Source: Alphaproteobacteria bacterium | Lineage (GTDB): Bacteria > Pseudomonadota > Alphaproteobacteria > Rhodobacterales > Rhodobacteraceae | Length of the DNA: 33,328 nt | Assembly: GCA_016869835.1 (NCBI GenBank) | Contig: VGDH01000021.1 | Span: 1-33,328 of the forward strand | Reading direction: 5' to 3' | Shown: positions 1-9,236 of the stretch, one piece after another | Position numbering within the stretch: position 1 is the first letter of the stretch | Layout of the letters: each line of letters begins with the position of its first letter | The notes under the pieces: model-generated | Seen by the model: the letters and a program-made list of their open reading frames with translations, nothing else | Told to the model about the DNA's origin: nothing | The model's database searches: none | Made by a program: the position numbers and the translations under genes

Positions 1-618
1 GAAGGTGGAAATGCGCAAGACAACCGTGTTGTCCACAAGGCGCGGCCTTACCGCCACCATCTTGATCGTGTCGCGGATGATCGAAACGTCAAAAGGCTCG
101 GCCACGCCTTCACGCACCACGGTGATGATGATCTCTGACCCGACCGGGCCGCGCATCTTGTCCACCGCATCATCCAGTGTCAGGCCCAGAACCGATTCCG
201 AATTCACATGGGTAATGAAATCGCCCGCCTTGATCCCGGCCTTGTCGGCAGGCGTGCCATCCATCGGCGCCACCACCTTCACAAAACCGTCCTCTTGCGT
301 CACCTCGATGCCAAGGCCCCCGAACTCGCCGCGGGTCTGCTCCTGCATCTCGTCGAAATCCTTGGCCGAGAGATAGCTGGAATGAGGATCAAGCGAGGTA
401 AGCATGCCGTTGATCGCCGCCTCGACCAGCTTTTCGGTATCCACTTCCTCGACATATTCCGCGCGGATGCGCTCGAAGATGTCGCCAAAGAGGTCAAGCT
501 GTTCATAGACCGAAACGGTCTTTTCCGCCTCTTGGGCGATCAGCGGGCCCGCAACCTGGGTTGTCAGGATCGTGCCTGCAAGCGTGCCCCCCAGGGCCGC
601 CAGTGCAATCTTCTTCAT
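1..618 (-). CDS. ctpA: C-terminal processing peptidase CtpA (S41 family), partial
   Basis: This is the first 206 codons of a periplasmic S41A serine protease; the gene runs off the left window edge. The product starts MKKIALAALGG and has an N-terminal hydrophobic signal or anchor (residues 4-27). A family-typical helical region follows (YEQLDLFGDIFERIRAEYV, then INGMLTSLDPHSSYL at about 69-83). A PDZ domain starts around residue 90 (GEFGGLGIEV, then GTPADKAGIKAGD). The catalytic Ser/Lys part lies outside the window. CtpA proteases trim or degrade envelope proteins, often murein hydrolases, which fits the EnvC-like activator gene that ends only 7 bases upstream on the same strand. The reading frame is open with no stop from 618 to base 1. 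Identification is firm; substrates are unknown. Confidence 0.93.
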   Translation of the reverse strand, partial: MKKIALAALGGTLAGTILTTQVAGPLIAQEAEKTVSVYEQLDLFGDIFERIRAEYVEEVDTEKLVEAAINGMLTSLDPHSSYLSAKDFDEMQEQTRGEFGGLGIEVTQEDGFVKVVAPMDGTPADKAGIKAGDFITHVNSESVLGLTLDDAVDKMRGPVGSEIIITVVREGVAEPFDVSIIRDTIKMVAVRPRLVDNTVVLRISTF

Positions 619-625
619 CAGAGCG

Positions 626-1741
626 TCATTCCCTTGCTTCGGCCAATCCGGTGAACCACTCGGTCGGGTCTACCGGCTCGGCACCTTGCCTAAGTTCCAT
701 ATAAAGCGTTTCCGTGCCCTGGACACCACCACCTTCTGCAGCATCGGCCAGAAAGTCCGCATCCACCTGATCCCGCCCCCCCATGAGACCCAAGGCCGCA
801 CCCCGCGCCACCACGTCTCCAACGCCACCATAGACCTGATCCAGCCCGCCAAGCACCAGAAGATAGCCGCCTCCGGGCTCAAGGATCATCACGTTTCCGT
901 AGTCCAGAAGCGGCCCGGTATAGCGGATCGTCGCAGCCCAGGGGCTAATGACCAGGGCGCCGGGCCGTGTGGCCAGGGTCAAGCCGGGGCGGGTGACACC
1001 GCGCGCATCGGTTTCGCCGGGGGACAGCAGCACATTGCCCAGCATCGGCAAGGCAAGCCGGCCCTTGGCATCGGCAAAGGCCGTGCTGCCAGTATCGTCC
1101 AGCGCAAGACCAGCCGCAAAGGCATCCAGCGTATCGGCGCTTTCCAGAAGATCGCGCAGCACCTCGGGGTCCTCGGTGAACCGGCGCGGCAGTTCGGTGC
1201 GGTCCGAAATCGCCTGGCTAAGCGCCGAACGCGCATCCTGCGCGGCGGCAAGCCCATCCGACAGGGTCTTTCCCGCTGCCTGTTGCAGCGCTCTCAGGTC
1301 CTTGAGCTCGGTCAGATCGGCCCGCAGCCGTTCGGCCTCGGCCTGCAGCGCCGGGGTGACATCGGCCAGCATCATGCCCGAACGCACCGTGCCCAAAGGC
1401 CCGGTCGGATGCAGCAAAAGCAAGGGCCCCGGTTCGGCCTCAAGCGTGGACAGCACCCCGAGCAGCTGGGCGATCCGGTCACGTTCAGTCTGAAACCGCA
1501 GTTCCAACGCCTCTTGCCGCAATTCAGCCTGCCGCAGCGCCTCGCGCAGCGCGGCCATCCCTTCTTCATAGGCGCGGATTGTGGCGGTCAGCGCCGCAAC
1601 CCGATCCTTGCCACTTTCCGCCTCTTGCAAAGCCTGCACCGAGGCTTGCAGCGCCGCTGCCGCCGCTGCCGCATCCTCGGCCACGCCCGCATGGGCCGCA
1701 GGGGCAGCAAGGCAAAGGCAAAGGGCGGCGGCGCGGATCAT
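626..1741 (-). CDS. EnvC-like murein hydrolase activator (degenerate M23/LytM domain)
   Basis: A 371-residue secreted protein. It begins with a signal peptide (MIRAAALCLCLAAPAAHAG), followed by a long Ala/Leu/Glu-rich coiled coil (about residues 20-190, heptad-like with many AEAERLRADL-type stretches), then a C-terminal LytM/M23 fold (about 250-365). Catalytic M23 peptidases need His/Asp and HxH zinc ligands. Here the corresponding places read VLGGLD and LYMELRQG, so the ligands appear lost, as in E. coli EnvC, which activates amidases rather than cutting peptidoglycan itself. The start was chosen because it opens the signal peptide and overlaps the gpmI stop in an ATGA. ctpA follows after 7 bases, so the three genes are likely one operon. 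The activator role is inferred from the family; the partner amidase is not in the window. Confidence 0.85.
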   Translation of the reverse strand: MIRAAALCLCLAAPAAHAGVAEDAAAAAAALQASVQALQEAESGKDRVAALTATIRAYEEGMAALREALRQAELRQEALELRFQTERDRIAQLLGVLSTLEAEPGPLLLLHPTGPLGTVRSGMMLADVTPALQAEAERLRADLTELKDLRALQQAAGKTLSDGLAAAQDARSALSQAISDRTELPRRFTEDPEVLRDLLESADTLDAFAAGLALDDTGSTAFADAKGRLALPMLGNVLLSPGETDARGVTRPGLTLATRPGALVISPWAATIRYTGPLLDYGNVMILEPGGGYLLVLGGLDQVYGGVGDVVARGAALGLMGGRDQVDADFLADAAEGGGVQGTETLYMELRQGAEPVDPTEWFTGLAEARE

Positions 1742-3261
1742 GCGATCAGGCTTTCCCCGGTCATCTCGGGCGGCTGGGGCAGGCCCATCAACTGCAACAC
1801 CGTCGGCGCCAGATCGGCCAGCCTCCCGCCCGGCCGCAGGGTCGCACCGTCCGGCCCGCCCACCAGAATCACCGGCACCGGATTGACCGTATGCGCCGTA
1901 TGCGGCCCGCCCGTCACCGGATCGAGCATCATTTCGCAATTGCCATGATCCGCCGTCACGATCATCGCCCCGCCCTTGGCCTGCAAGGCCCCCAGCGCGC
2001 GGCCAAGCCCCTGATCCACCGCCTCGCAGGCCTTGATGGCGGCAGGCAAGCTGCCGGTATGGCCCACCATATCGGGGTTGGCAAAGTTCACGACGATCAG
2101 ATCAAACCCGCGTTCGATGGCCGACACCAGATGATCGGCCACTTCCGCCGCGCTCATCTCGGGCTGCAAGTCATAGGTCGCCACCTTGGGCGAGGCCGGC
2201 ATCGCACGTTCTTCCCCCTCAAACGGCACCTCGCGCCCGCCGTTCAGGAAAAACGTCACATGCGGATATTTCTCGGTCTCGGCCAGCCGAAACTGGGTAA
2301 GCCCCTGTTTAGAAACCCATTCTCCAAGGAAATTCACGATCACCCGCTTCGGGAAGGCCGTCGCCATATAGGCGTTATGCCCGGTGGAATACTCCACCAT
2401 ACCCAGCAAGGCCGACCACTGGGGTCGCGTGCCGGTTTCAAAACCATTGAAATCAGGCTGGCCCAAGGCCGCCAGAATCTCACGCGCCCGGTCGGCGCGG
2501 AAATTCAGGCAGAAAAACCCGTCGCCATCCCTGGCCCCCGCGTATTCGCCGATCACCCTGGGGGCAAGGAACTCATCGGTTTCCTCTTTTGCATAAGACA
2601 GCCGCACGGCCTCGGACGCCGTCGCCGCATGGGTTTCCGAACGGGCATTCACCATCGCCTCATAGGCTCGTGAAACCCGCTCCCAACGGTTGTCACGGTC
2701 CATCGCCCAATAGCGGCCGATAACGGTCGCGACCTTTGCCCCCGCAGGCAAAGCCGCCTCCAGATCGGTGACAAAGGTCACGGCAGATGACGGTGCCACA
2801 TCCCGACCATCGGTAATGGCATGAAGTGCAACCGGCAGACCGAGCGCCGTCAGCGCGCGACACGCCGCAATCACATGCGCGATATGCCCATGCACCCCGC
2901 CATCCGAGACAACCCCCATCAGATGCGCCGTGCCACCCGCCGCCTTGACCCGCGCCGCAAAGTCCAGAAGCGCCGGGTTCCGGGCGAAAGAGCCATCCTC
3001 GACCGCCAGATCAATCGCCCCCAGATCCATCGCCACCACGCGGCCCGCGCCAATATTGGTATGGCCAACCTCGGAATTGCCCATCTGCCCGGTGGGCAAG
3101 CCGACATCAGGGCCAAAGGTGGTCAGCGTCGCATGCGGACAGGTTTGCCACAGCCGGTTGAAGTGCGGAACATGCGCCTGCGCCGGGGCGGATGTGGCCG
3201 GATCGGGGCCGATCCCCCAGCCATCCAGAATACACAGAACAACCGGTTTTCGCGCGCCCAT
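1738..3261 (-). CDS. gpmI: 2,3-bisphosphoglycerate-independent phosphoglycerate mutase
   Basis: A 507-residue cytosolic enzyme interconverting 3- and 2-phosphoglycerate in glycolysis and gluconeogenesis through a phosphoserine intermediate. Its length fits the family (about 505-515). Family marks: LCILDGWG with the first metal Asp (residue 13), the catalytic serine in GQMGNSEVGHTNIGAGR (Ser63), the substrate-site segment ITDGRDVAP, and the second metal cluster in TADHGNCEMM followed by HTAHTVNPVP. The ATG at 3261 is preferred over an in-frame TTG one codon upstream. The stop overlaps the start of the EnvC-like gene (ATGA), which implies translational coupling. The gene order gpmI, envC-like, ctpA is familiar from alphaproteobacteria. 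Confidence 0.97.
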   Translation of the reverse strand: MGARKPVVLCILDGWGIGPDPATSAPAQAHVPHFNRLWQTCPHATLTTFGPDVGLPTGQMGNSEVGHTNIGAGRVVAMDLGAIDLAVEDGSFARNPALLDFAARVKAAGGTAHLMGVVSDGGVHGHIAHVIAACRALTALGLPVALHAITDGRDVAPSSAVTFVTDLEAALPAGAKVATVIGRYWAMDRDNRWERVSRAYEAMVNARSETHAATASEAVRLSYAKEETDEFLAPRVIGEYAGARDGDGFFCLNFRADRAREILAALGQPDFNGFETGTRPQWSALLGMVEYSTGHNAYMATAFPKRVIVNFLGEWVSKQGLTQFRLAETEKYPHVTFFLNGGREVPFEGEERAMPASPKVATYDLQPEMSAAEVADHLVSAIERGFDLIVVNFANPDMVGHTGSLPAAIKACEAVDQGLGRALGALQAKGGAMIVTADHGNCEMMLDPVTGGPHTAHTVNPVPVILVGGPDGATLRPGGRLADLAPTVLQLMGLPQPPEMTGESLIA

Positions 3262-3319
3262 CAACCCCGCCCTTCCATCAATGCCCCGCTTCTAACGCCC
3301 AACGCGCCAAGGGGCAACG

Positions 3320-4147
3320 TCAGCCGCGCGTGACCAGCCAATCCAGCGCCCGCGTCGGCAGCAAGCGGCGCGCGATGCCCGCGATATAGGTCGGCACCGT
3401 CACATAATACCGCGCCCGTGGTCGTGCCGATTCAAGCGCGTGGATCAGCTTTTTCGTCACCGCCTCAGGCGGCAGTTCGAAGGCGTCGGGTTTGGTTTTC
3501 ACCCCGTAAAGCCGCCCGCGCAGCGCGCCATATTCCTCGCGCCGGGCCGAGTTCTCCCAGTCGATCCACTTCTCGAAATGCGGAATGGCCTTGGCGCGGA
3601 TCTCGGTCCCGATAGGGCCGGGCTCGATCAGGATGACATCAATCCCCGTCCCCGCCATTTCAAAGCGCAAGACATCGGTCAAACCTTCCAGCGCGAACTT
3701 GGTCGAGACATAGGCCCCCCGCCACTTGGCACCGACAAGCCCCAACACCGACGAACAATTGACAATCCGCCCATGGCCCTGCGCACGCATCACGGGAATG
3801 ACCCGCCGCGTCAGGTCGTGATAGCCAAAAAGGTTGGTCTCGAAGATCTCGCGCAGGGCGCCGCGCGGCAAATCCTCAACCGCGCCGGGGCAGGCAAAGG
3901 CACCATTGTTGTAAAGCGCATCCAGCCACCCGCCGGTGCGCGAAAGCGTCTCGGCCACCGCAGCTTCGATGCTGGCCTCATCGGCATAATCCAGAACGAA
4001 ACTCTCCAGACCCTCGGCCCGCAGGCGCGCGCAATCGGCCTCTTGGCGGCAGGTGGCAAAGACCCGCCATCCGCGTTTGGCAAGGGTGCGGGCGGCATCA
4101 AGGCCAATGCCCGAAGAACAGCCGGTCATCAGAACGGAACGCTGCAT
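3320..4147 (-). CDS. Short-chain dehydrogenase/reductase (SDR) family protein
   Basis: A classical SDR of about 275 residues, an NAD(P)-dependent oxidoreductase of unknown substrate. Visible marks are the Rossmann dinucleotide motif TGCSSGIG near the N-terminus, an NNG motif after the fourth strand (YNNGAF), the catalytic serine in NCSSVLG, and the YxxxK pair (YVSTK). A PGPIGTEI segment follows the catalytic helix, as in family members that close over the cofactor. The C-terminal region (VTVPTYIAGIARRLLPTRAL) is basic and hydrophobic and may associate with membrane. Two ATGs lie in tandem (4150 and 4147); GGAGG sits 4 bases before the second, so I use 4147. It lies 58 bases upstream of gpmI on the same strand, with no obvious pathway link. 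Confidence 0.9.
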   Translation of the reverse strand: MQRSVLMTGCSSGIGLDAARTLAKRGWRVFATCRQEADCARLRAEGLESFVLDYADEASIEAAVAETLSRTGGWLDALYNNGAFACPGAVEDLPRGALREIFETNLFGYHDLTRRVIPVMRAQGHGRIVNCSSVLGLVGAKWRGAYVSTKFALEGLTDVLRFEMAGTGIDVILIEPGPIGTEIRAKAIPHFEKWIDWENSARREEYGALRGRLYGVKTKPDAFELPPEAVTKKLIHALESARPRARYYVTVPTYIAGIARRLLPTRALDWLVTRG

Positions 4148-4238
4148 CATGCCTCCAACTGGGGTTTGCAGCATGGTTTAGGCGGGATTGGCCCGCAGGG
4201 AAAGCCGGGGATCGCACCACGCGCCAAGGTTGGAGCTT

Positions 4239-4742
4239 CTACTCGCTCAACAGGCGCGATGCGACATAGCCCTCGATACCATCCCCTTCGACCCGCACCA
4301 GCGACCAGCCTTCCGGCCCTTCGCCTTCCACCAGCACCAGAACCGCCTCGCCCTGCGGCAGGCGGTCGATCACGGCATGATCCTTGCCGGGGCCCTCGCG
4401 CACATTCACGCTGGAGGCGTTCACATAAAACACCCGACCCGGCACCTCTTCCACAATAGGCTCGCTCACATCCAGCGCCACCGGCACGGTCGCATCCGGG
4501 GCGGGGATCACCATCAGGGGCCTTTCCGGGGCAAATGAGGCCGCGACAACCTGTAGATCCGCAGCGTCCGTCTGGGCAGGCCGGGCCTGGACAGGGGAAG
4601 CGGCCCCTTGAACGACCATGAAGGCATCCTGCGTATCGGCCTCTTGCGGCATCAGACCAAATCTGACCTGACCGCGATCCTCACCCCCGATCAGCATCGC
4701 GAGGTAAAGCCCCACACACAAGACCGCCAACCACCGAAACAT
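4239..4742 (-). CDS. Membrane-anchored or secreted SH3-domain protein
   Basis: A small protein (about 167 residues) with an N-terminal hydrophobic segment (MFRWLAVLCVGLYLAMLIGG), a low-complexity linker of about 75 residues, and a C-terminal bacterial SH3 domain (about 105-167). The SH3 domain begins YVNASSVNVREGPGKDHAVI, continues LPQGEAVLVL, and ends EGYVASRLLSE, the usual NVRxGPG...GxV pattern. Such domains bind cell-wall or protein ligands in the periplasm; no catalytic domain is present. GGGG sits 5 bases before the ATG at 4742, while an upstream in-frame ATG at 4757 has a poorer ribosome site. It is divergent from parC, with about 145 bases between the two starts. Exact role unknown. 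Confidence 0.8.
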   Translation of the reverse strand: MFRWLAVLCVGLYLAMLIGGEDRGQVRFGLMPQEADTQDAFMVVQGAASPVQARPAQTDAADLQVVAASFAPERPLMVIPAPDATVPVALDVSEPIVEEVPGRVFYVNASSVNVREGPGKDHAVIDRLPQGEAVLVLVEGEGPEGWSLVRVEGDGIEGYVASRLLSE

Positions 4743-4887
4743 GAAAACCCCATTCATCAAATTACCGGTGCGATACCATGATTCGCGGCTCGGTTGAGGG
4801 GAAAGATAACCTATTCTTCCACCCTGCCGCATTATCGCCACATTTTTCATGCTGGACCCGCGCCGCTGGCCCGAATACACAACATCC

Positions 4888-7191
4888 ATGTCCACGCTTG
4901 ATGATGACGACAATATAGAGCCCATGACGGTCTCGGAACCGCTTAGCCGCGCCATTGGCGAGCGGTATCTGACCTATGCCTTGTCAACCATCATGCACCG
5001 CGCGCTTCCTGATGCCCGCGACGGGCTGAAACCGGTGCATCGCCGCATCCTTTACGCCATGCGCGAGCTTAGGCTTTCGGCGACAAGTGCCTTCCGCAAG
5101 TCGGCCAAGATCTCGGGCGATGTGATGGGCAACTATCACCCCCATGGCGATGCTGCGATCTATGACGCGATGGCGCGCCTGGCGCAGGATTTCAACGTGC
5201 GCTACCCGCTGGTGGACGGGCAGGGCAACTTTGGCAACATCGACGGCGATAACCCCGCCGCCAGCCGCTATACCGAGGCGCGGCTGACCGCGATTGCCGA
5301 AACCCTGATGGAGGGTCTCGCCGAAAACGCCGTCGACTTCCGCCCGAACTATGACGGCACGCTGGAAGAGCCGGTGGTGATGCCCGCCGCCTTCCCGAAC
5401 CTCTTGGCCAATGGCTCGTCGGGCATCGCCGTCGGCATGGCGACGAACATCCCGCCGCATAATCTGGATGAGCTGATCCAGGGCTGCCACGCGCTCCTGA
5501 AAGACCCAGACACCACCGATGAGGCGCTGGTTCACCTGATCCCCGGCCCCGATTTCCCGACCGGCGGCGTCATCATCGAAAGCCGTGACGCCATTCTGGA
5601 CGCCTATCGCACCGGGCGCGGTTCCTTCCGCACGCGGGCGAAATGGGAGGTTGAGGATCTTGGCCGCGGCACATGGCAGATCATCGTCACCGAAATCCCC
5701 TATCAAGTGCAGAAGTCCAAGTTGATCGAAAAGCTGGCGGAATTGGTGAACCTGAAAAAGGTCCCGCTTTTGGCCGATGTCCGCGACGAATCCGCCGATG
5801 ACATCCGCATCGTTCTGGAACCCCGGTCCCGCACCGTCGATCCCGAAGTGCTGATGGCCGCGCTCCTCCGCAATTCCGATCTGGAAAGCCGGTTCAGCCT
5901 GAACATGAACGTGCTGATCGACGGCAAGGTGCCGAAGGTCTGCTCGCTGAAAGAAGTTCTCCGCGCCTTCCTCGACCACCGCCGCGACGTCCTGCGCCGC
6001 CGGTCTGAACACCGGGTTGAAAAGATCGACGCGCGGCTTGAGGTGCTGGAAGGCTTTATCATCACCTTCCTCAACCTTGATCGCGTCATCGACATCATCC
6101 GCTATGACGCCGATCCCAAACGCGCCCTTATGGCCGAGGATTGGGGCAAAACCCACCTCCGCGCCACCTCGGAAAAGGATTACGTCTCGCCCCCCCCGGG
6201 TGAGGGTGAGCTGTCCGACGTCCAGGCCGAAGCCATCCTCAACATGCGCCTGCGGTCCTTGCGCAAGCTTGAGGAAATGGAACTCATCGCCGAACGCGAC
6301 GCCCTTATGAAGGAACGCGCCGATCTGGCCGACCTTCTGGAATCCGACCGCCGCCAGTGGAAACAGATCGGCGTGGAACTGGAAGCCATCCGCAAGCAAT
6401 TTGGCAAAGACACCCGTCTGGGCGACCGCCGCACCGCCTTTGCCGAGGCGGGCGATGTGGAAGAGGTGAGTTACGAGGCGATGATCGAGCGCGAGCCGAT
6501 CACCGTCATCTGTTCGCAGATGGGCTGGATCCGCGCCATGAAGGGCCATTTGGACCTTGCCGCCGAACAGAAATTCAAGGACGGCGACGGCCCCCGTTTC
6601 GCCTTCCATGCCGAGACGACCGACAAGATCATCCTTGTCGCCGCCAATGGCCGCTTCTTCACGCTTCTTGGCGCCAACCTGCCCGGCGGGCGCGGCATGG
6701 GCGAACCGGTGCGGCTGATGGTCGACCTGCCCAACGATACCGAAATCGTCGATCTGGTGATCCACCGCGCGGGCGAAAAATGGCTGATCGCGTCCACCGC
6801 AGGCGACGGGTTCATCCTGCCCTCTGATGAGGTCGTGGCGCAGACCAAGGCCGGCAAACAGGTGCAAACCCTTGGCGCGGGTGTGAAAACCGTGCTTTGC
6901 CGCCGTGTGCAGGGCGACGCCGTGGCCGTGGTGGGCGACAACCGCAAGATGCTGGTGTTTCCTCTGGATGAATTGCCGGAAATGGCCAAGGGCAAGGGCG
7001 TTCGGCTGCAGAAATACAAGGATGGCGGCCTGTCGGATGCCACCACCTTCACGCTGGCATCCGGCCTGTCGTGGAAAGACCCCGCAGGCCGCACCCGGAC
7101 TGAGACCGAGCTTTCCGAATGGCAAGGCGCGCGTGCCAGCGCTGGGCGCATGGCCCCGCGCGGCTTCCCGCGAGACAACCGGTTTACCTGA
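4888..7191 (+). CDS. parC: DNA topoisomerase IV subunit A
   Basis: The breakage-reunion subunit of topoisomerase IV, 767 residues, which decatenates daughter chromosomes together with ParE (not in the window). The N-terminal winged-helix and tower domain carries [19 protein letters not shown] and the active-site tyrosine in RYTEARLT (Tyr128). A coiled-coil arm follows (about 390-540), then a short C-terminal beta-propeller with GyrA-box-like repeats. The length and the rather short propeller favour ParC over GyrA. The quinolone pocket reads [15 protein letters not shown], with Ala89 and Asp93 where E. coli ParC has Ser80 and Glu84. The start at 4888 gives an acidic leader ([11 protein letters not shown]). 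In-frame ATGs at 4849 and 4924 are alternatives, since no strong ribosome site marks any of them. It converges on nagA with only 3 bases between stops. Confidence 0.96.
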   Translation: MSTLDDDDNIEPMTVSEPLSRAIGERYLTYALSTIMHRALPDARDGLKPVHRRILYAMRELRLSATSAFRKSAKISGDVMGNYHPHGDAAIYDAMARLAQDFNVRYPLVDGQGNFGNIDGDNPAASRYTEARLTAIAETLMEGLAENAVDFRPNYDGTLEEPVVMPAAFPNLLANGSSGIAVGMATNIPPHNLDELIQGCHALLKDPDTTDEALVHLIPGPDFPTGGVIIESRDAILDAYRTGRGSFRTRAKWEVEDLGRGTWQIIVTEIPYQVQKSKLIEKLAELVNLKKVPLLADVRDESADDIRIVLEPRSRTVDPEVLMAALLRNSDLESRFSLNMNVLIDGKVPKVCSLKEVLRAFLDHRRDVLRRRSEHRVEKIDARLEVLEGFIITFLNLDRVIDIIRYDADPKRALMAEDWGKTHLRATSEKDYVSPPPGEGELSDVQAEAILNMRLRSLRKLEEMELIAERDALMKERADLADLLESDRRQWKQIGVELEAIRKQFGKDTRLGDRRTAFAEAGDVEEVSYEAMIEREPITVICSQMGWIRAMKGHLDLAAEQKFKDGDGPRFAFHAETTDKIILVAANGRFFTLLGANLPGGRGMGEPVRLMVDLPNDTEIVDLVIHRAGEKWLIASTAGDGFILPSDEVVAQTKAGKQVQTLGAGVKTVLCRRVQGDAVAVVGDNRKMLVFPLDELPEMAKGKGVRLQKYKDGGLSDATTFTLASGLSWKDPAGRTRTETELSEWQGARASAGRMAPRGFPRDNRFT

Positions 7192-7194
7192 TCG

Positions 7195-8319
7195 TCAGGC
7201 CAACCGCGCGCTACCGCGCCATGTGGCGGCCAGCGTGAAATCCTCGGTCAGATGCACCAGATCAGCCCGAGCGCCGGGCCGCAAATGCCCGAGATCCGGC
7301 CTGCCAATCACCCCCGCCGGGATGGATGTGGCCATGGCCAGCGCCCGTTCCGGCGCAAGACCGACATGGCGCACCATGTTTCCCACCGCCTGCGGCAAGG
7401 TCAGATCGGCCCCGGCCAAGGTTCCATCTTCCAGCGTCAACCGCCCCGCGCGCCGCAAGATCCGACGCCCGCCCAGATGAAACTCGGTCAGATCGCTGCC
7501 CGCCACCGCCATGCAATCGCTGACCAGATACAGCCCCTCTCGCCGCGCCGCACAAGCGACTTTCAGACTGTCCCAGGCCACATGCAGCCCGTCGGCAATC
7601 ATCCCCGCCGCGATGTCCGAGGCCAGAACCGCCCCCACCAACCCCGGCTCGCGCCCCTGTAGCGGGCTCATGGCGTTGAACAGATGCGTGGCACTTTGTG
7701 CCCCCGCCGTGATCAGCGCCTGCGCTTCGACCGCTGTCGCCTCGGCATGGCCAAGGCTGACAATCACCCCGGCCGCTACCAGAGCGGCCACCTGATCGGG
7801 CGTCGCGCTGGCCGGGGCCAGCGTGATCATCAGCGCGGGCAATTCCTGCGCCGCTTGCACATAAAGCGCCAGATCGGCAGCCGTCATCGGCCGGATCAGC
7901 GCAGCATCATGCGCACCCTTCCGCCGGGGATCAAGATGCGGCCCTTCCAGATGCAGCCCCAGAAACCCCGGACTTCCCACCGCCTGCACACCCGCCGCCA
8001 CGACACGGGCGGTCACCTCTGGCCTATCGGTGATCAGCGTCGGCAATATCCCGGTTGCCCCCAGCCCGCCATGCAGCGCGCACAGCCGGGCAATCTGATC
8101 GGCATCGGTCCCGGCGCCAAAAAGCGCGCCGCCGCCGCCATTGACCTGAAGATCCAGAAATCCGGGCGCCAGAATACCACCGGCAAGCCGAATCTCGGCA
8201 GCGCCCGCCGGCACCTCGGCAGCCAGGGCAACCACATGCCCCTCTTGCACTAGCAGGACCGCATCGGCGTGAAACCCCGTCCCGTCAAACAGCCGCGCAC
8301 CGGTGAAGGCCTGCATCAT
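7195..8319 (-). CDS. nagA: N-acetylglucosamine-6-phosphate deacetylase
   Basis: A cytosolic amidohydrolase-fold enzyme of 374 residues removing acetate from GlcNAc-6-phosphate. Its length matches the family. Marks: the QVNGGGG segment (NagA enzymes use Gln/Asn in place of the usual first-strand HxH), LHLEGPHLDP (metal Glu), SLGHAEAT and THLFNAMSP (metal and substrate histidines), and the catalytic Asp in VSDCMAVAG, where a Cys replaces the more usual Ala. ATG 8319 overlaps the stop of the upstream kinase gene (ATGA), so the two are translationally coupled. Together they would turn GlcNAc into GlcNAc-6-P and then GlcN-6-P during amino-sugar or murein recycling. No transporter, NagB or regulator gene lies beside them. 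Confidence 0.95.
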   Translation of the reverse strand: MMQAFTGARLFDGTGFHADAVLLVQEGHVVALAAEVPAGAAEIRLAGGILAPGFLDLQVNGGGGALFGAGTDADQIARLCALHGGLGATGILPTLITDRPEVTARVVAAGVQAVGSPGFLGLHLEGPHLDPRRKGAHDAALIRPMTAADLALYVQAAQELPALMITLAPASATPDQVAALVAAGVIVSLGHAEATAVEAQALITAGAQSATHLFNAMSPLQGREPGLVGAVLASDIAAGMIADGLHVAWDSLKVACAARREGLYLVSDCMAVAGSDLTEFHLGGRRILRRAGRLTLEDGTLAGADLTLPQAVGNMVRHVGLAPERALAMATSIPAGVIGRPDLGHLRPGARADLVHLTEDFTLAATWRGSARLA

Positions 8320-9161
8320 TCCACGATCTCCCGCGCCAGCCACAAGGCCCCATCCAGCGCCGATCCCAAAGCCGGGCGCTGCCGCCAGTCAAGAACATGG
8401 GCCGCAAAGCCGGGGCCAAGCCCGCCGATGAAGGTCACCGGCAAGGGGGAGGCTCCCTGCAGGGCGGCAATCGACCGGCGCACATCCTTTACCGCCTGCG
8501 CCATGATCTGAACCGCCGCCGGATCGGTCGAGCCGATGACGCGCGGCGCGAAGGTGGCATAGTCACCCCCCTTGGCCACAAGCGAAAAGGCCACCACCGC
8601 CTCGGCCGTGCCAAACTCGTCCAGCACCGACTGCAAAAGCGGCGTCATCGGCTCAACCCCGTCACGGGCGCGTAAGGCCCGCGCCAAAAGCGCACGGCCC
8701 AGAACGGCGCCGCTGCCCTCATCGCCCAAGGCAAGCCCCCAGCCGCCGATCTGGCGCATCACGCCCGCCCGCTGCTCGGCAAAGACCGATCCGGTGCCCA
8801 TGGCCGCAACAATCCCGTCGGCGTCCCCCAGCGCCCCTTTCACCGCCGTCACCGCATCGGTCACGATGCGCACCCGGCCAAAGGGAAGCCGCGCGCCCAG
8901 CCATTCCGCTGCGCCAGCGGCGTTGGCCCCGGCAAGCCCCAGACCGGCGCAAAGCCGGGACCCCAGCCCTTGCGCCCCGATCTGCGCCAAAGCGGCCTCA
9001 CTGGCAGCAAGGATATTGCCCAGCGCAGCCTCTGGTGACGAAGCGATATTGGCATGCCCCGCCTCGGCCCGCGCAAGAATCCGGCCCTGCGCATCGCAGA
9101 TCGCCACACGACATCCGGTGCCGCCGCCATCCACGCCAAGGAAAAGTGGTTCCATACCCAT
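8316..9161 (-). CDS. BadF/BadG/BcrA/BcrD-type sugar kinase, probable N-acetylglucosamine kinase
   Basis: A protein of about 281 residues of the actin-like ATPase superfamily. It has the phosphate-1 loop GVDGGGTGCR near the N-terminus, the second phosphate loop AAMGTGSVF, the adenosine loop FIGGLG near the C-terminus, and GGWGLALGDEGSG, which is typical of the GlcNAc kinase branch. Coupling to nagA through an ATGA overlap supports N-acetylglucosamine as substrate. The family also holds glucosamine kinases and 2-hydroxyacyl-CoA dehydratase activators, but the latter are longer or carry Cys ligands not seen here. ATGs at 9161 and 9155 are both possible; the first has GGAAAG 8 bases upstream. It is divergent from the phosphopantetheinyl transferase gene. 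Confidence 0.85.
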   Translation of the reverse strand: MGMEPLFLGVDGGGTGCRVAICDAQGRILARAEAGHANIASSPEAALGNILAASEAALAQIGAQGLGSRLCAGLGLAGANAAGAAEWLGARLPFGRVRIVTDAVTAVKGALGDADGIVAAMGTGSVFAEQRAGVMRQIGGWGLALGDEGSGAVLGRALLARALRARDGVEPMTPLLQSVLDEFGTAEAVVAFSLVAKGGDYATFAPRVIGSTDPAAVQIMAQAVKDVRRSIAALQGASPLPVTFIGGLGPGFAAHVLDWRQRPALGSALDGALWLAREIVE

Positions 9162-9236
9162 GCCCCGATCTTTCCGATTGAATGCCGTGTTGCGCCGGGC
9201 TTTGCAAATCATCTGTGCGCAGGGCATGGTGCCACC

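Noticed and set aside
572-2673. Long plus-strand frames opposite the EnvC-like gene and gpmI
   Set aside because: Shadows of certain genes; composition is Arg/Gln/His-rich without motifs.
4984-7125. A 713-codon open frame on the minus strand opposite parC
   Set aside because: It is a mirror of parC in high-GC DNA, is rich in His/Gln/Arg with no recognisable domain, and parC itself is certain.
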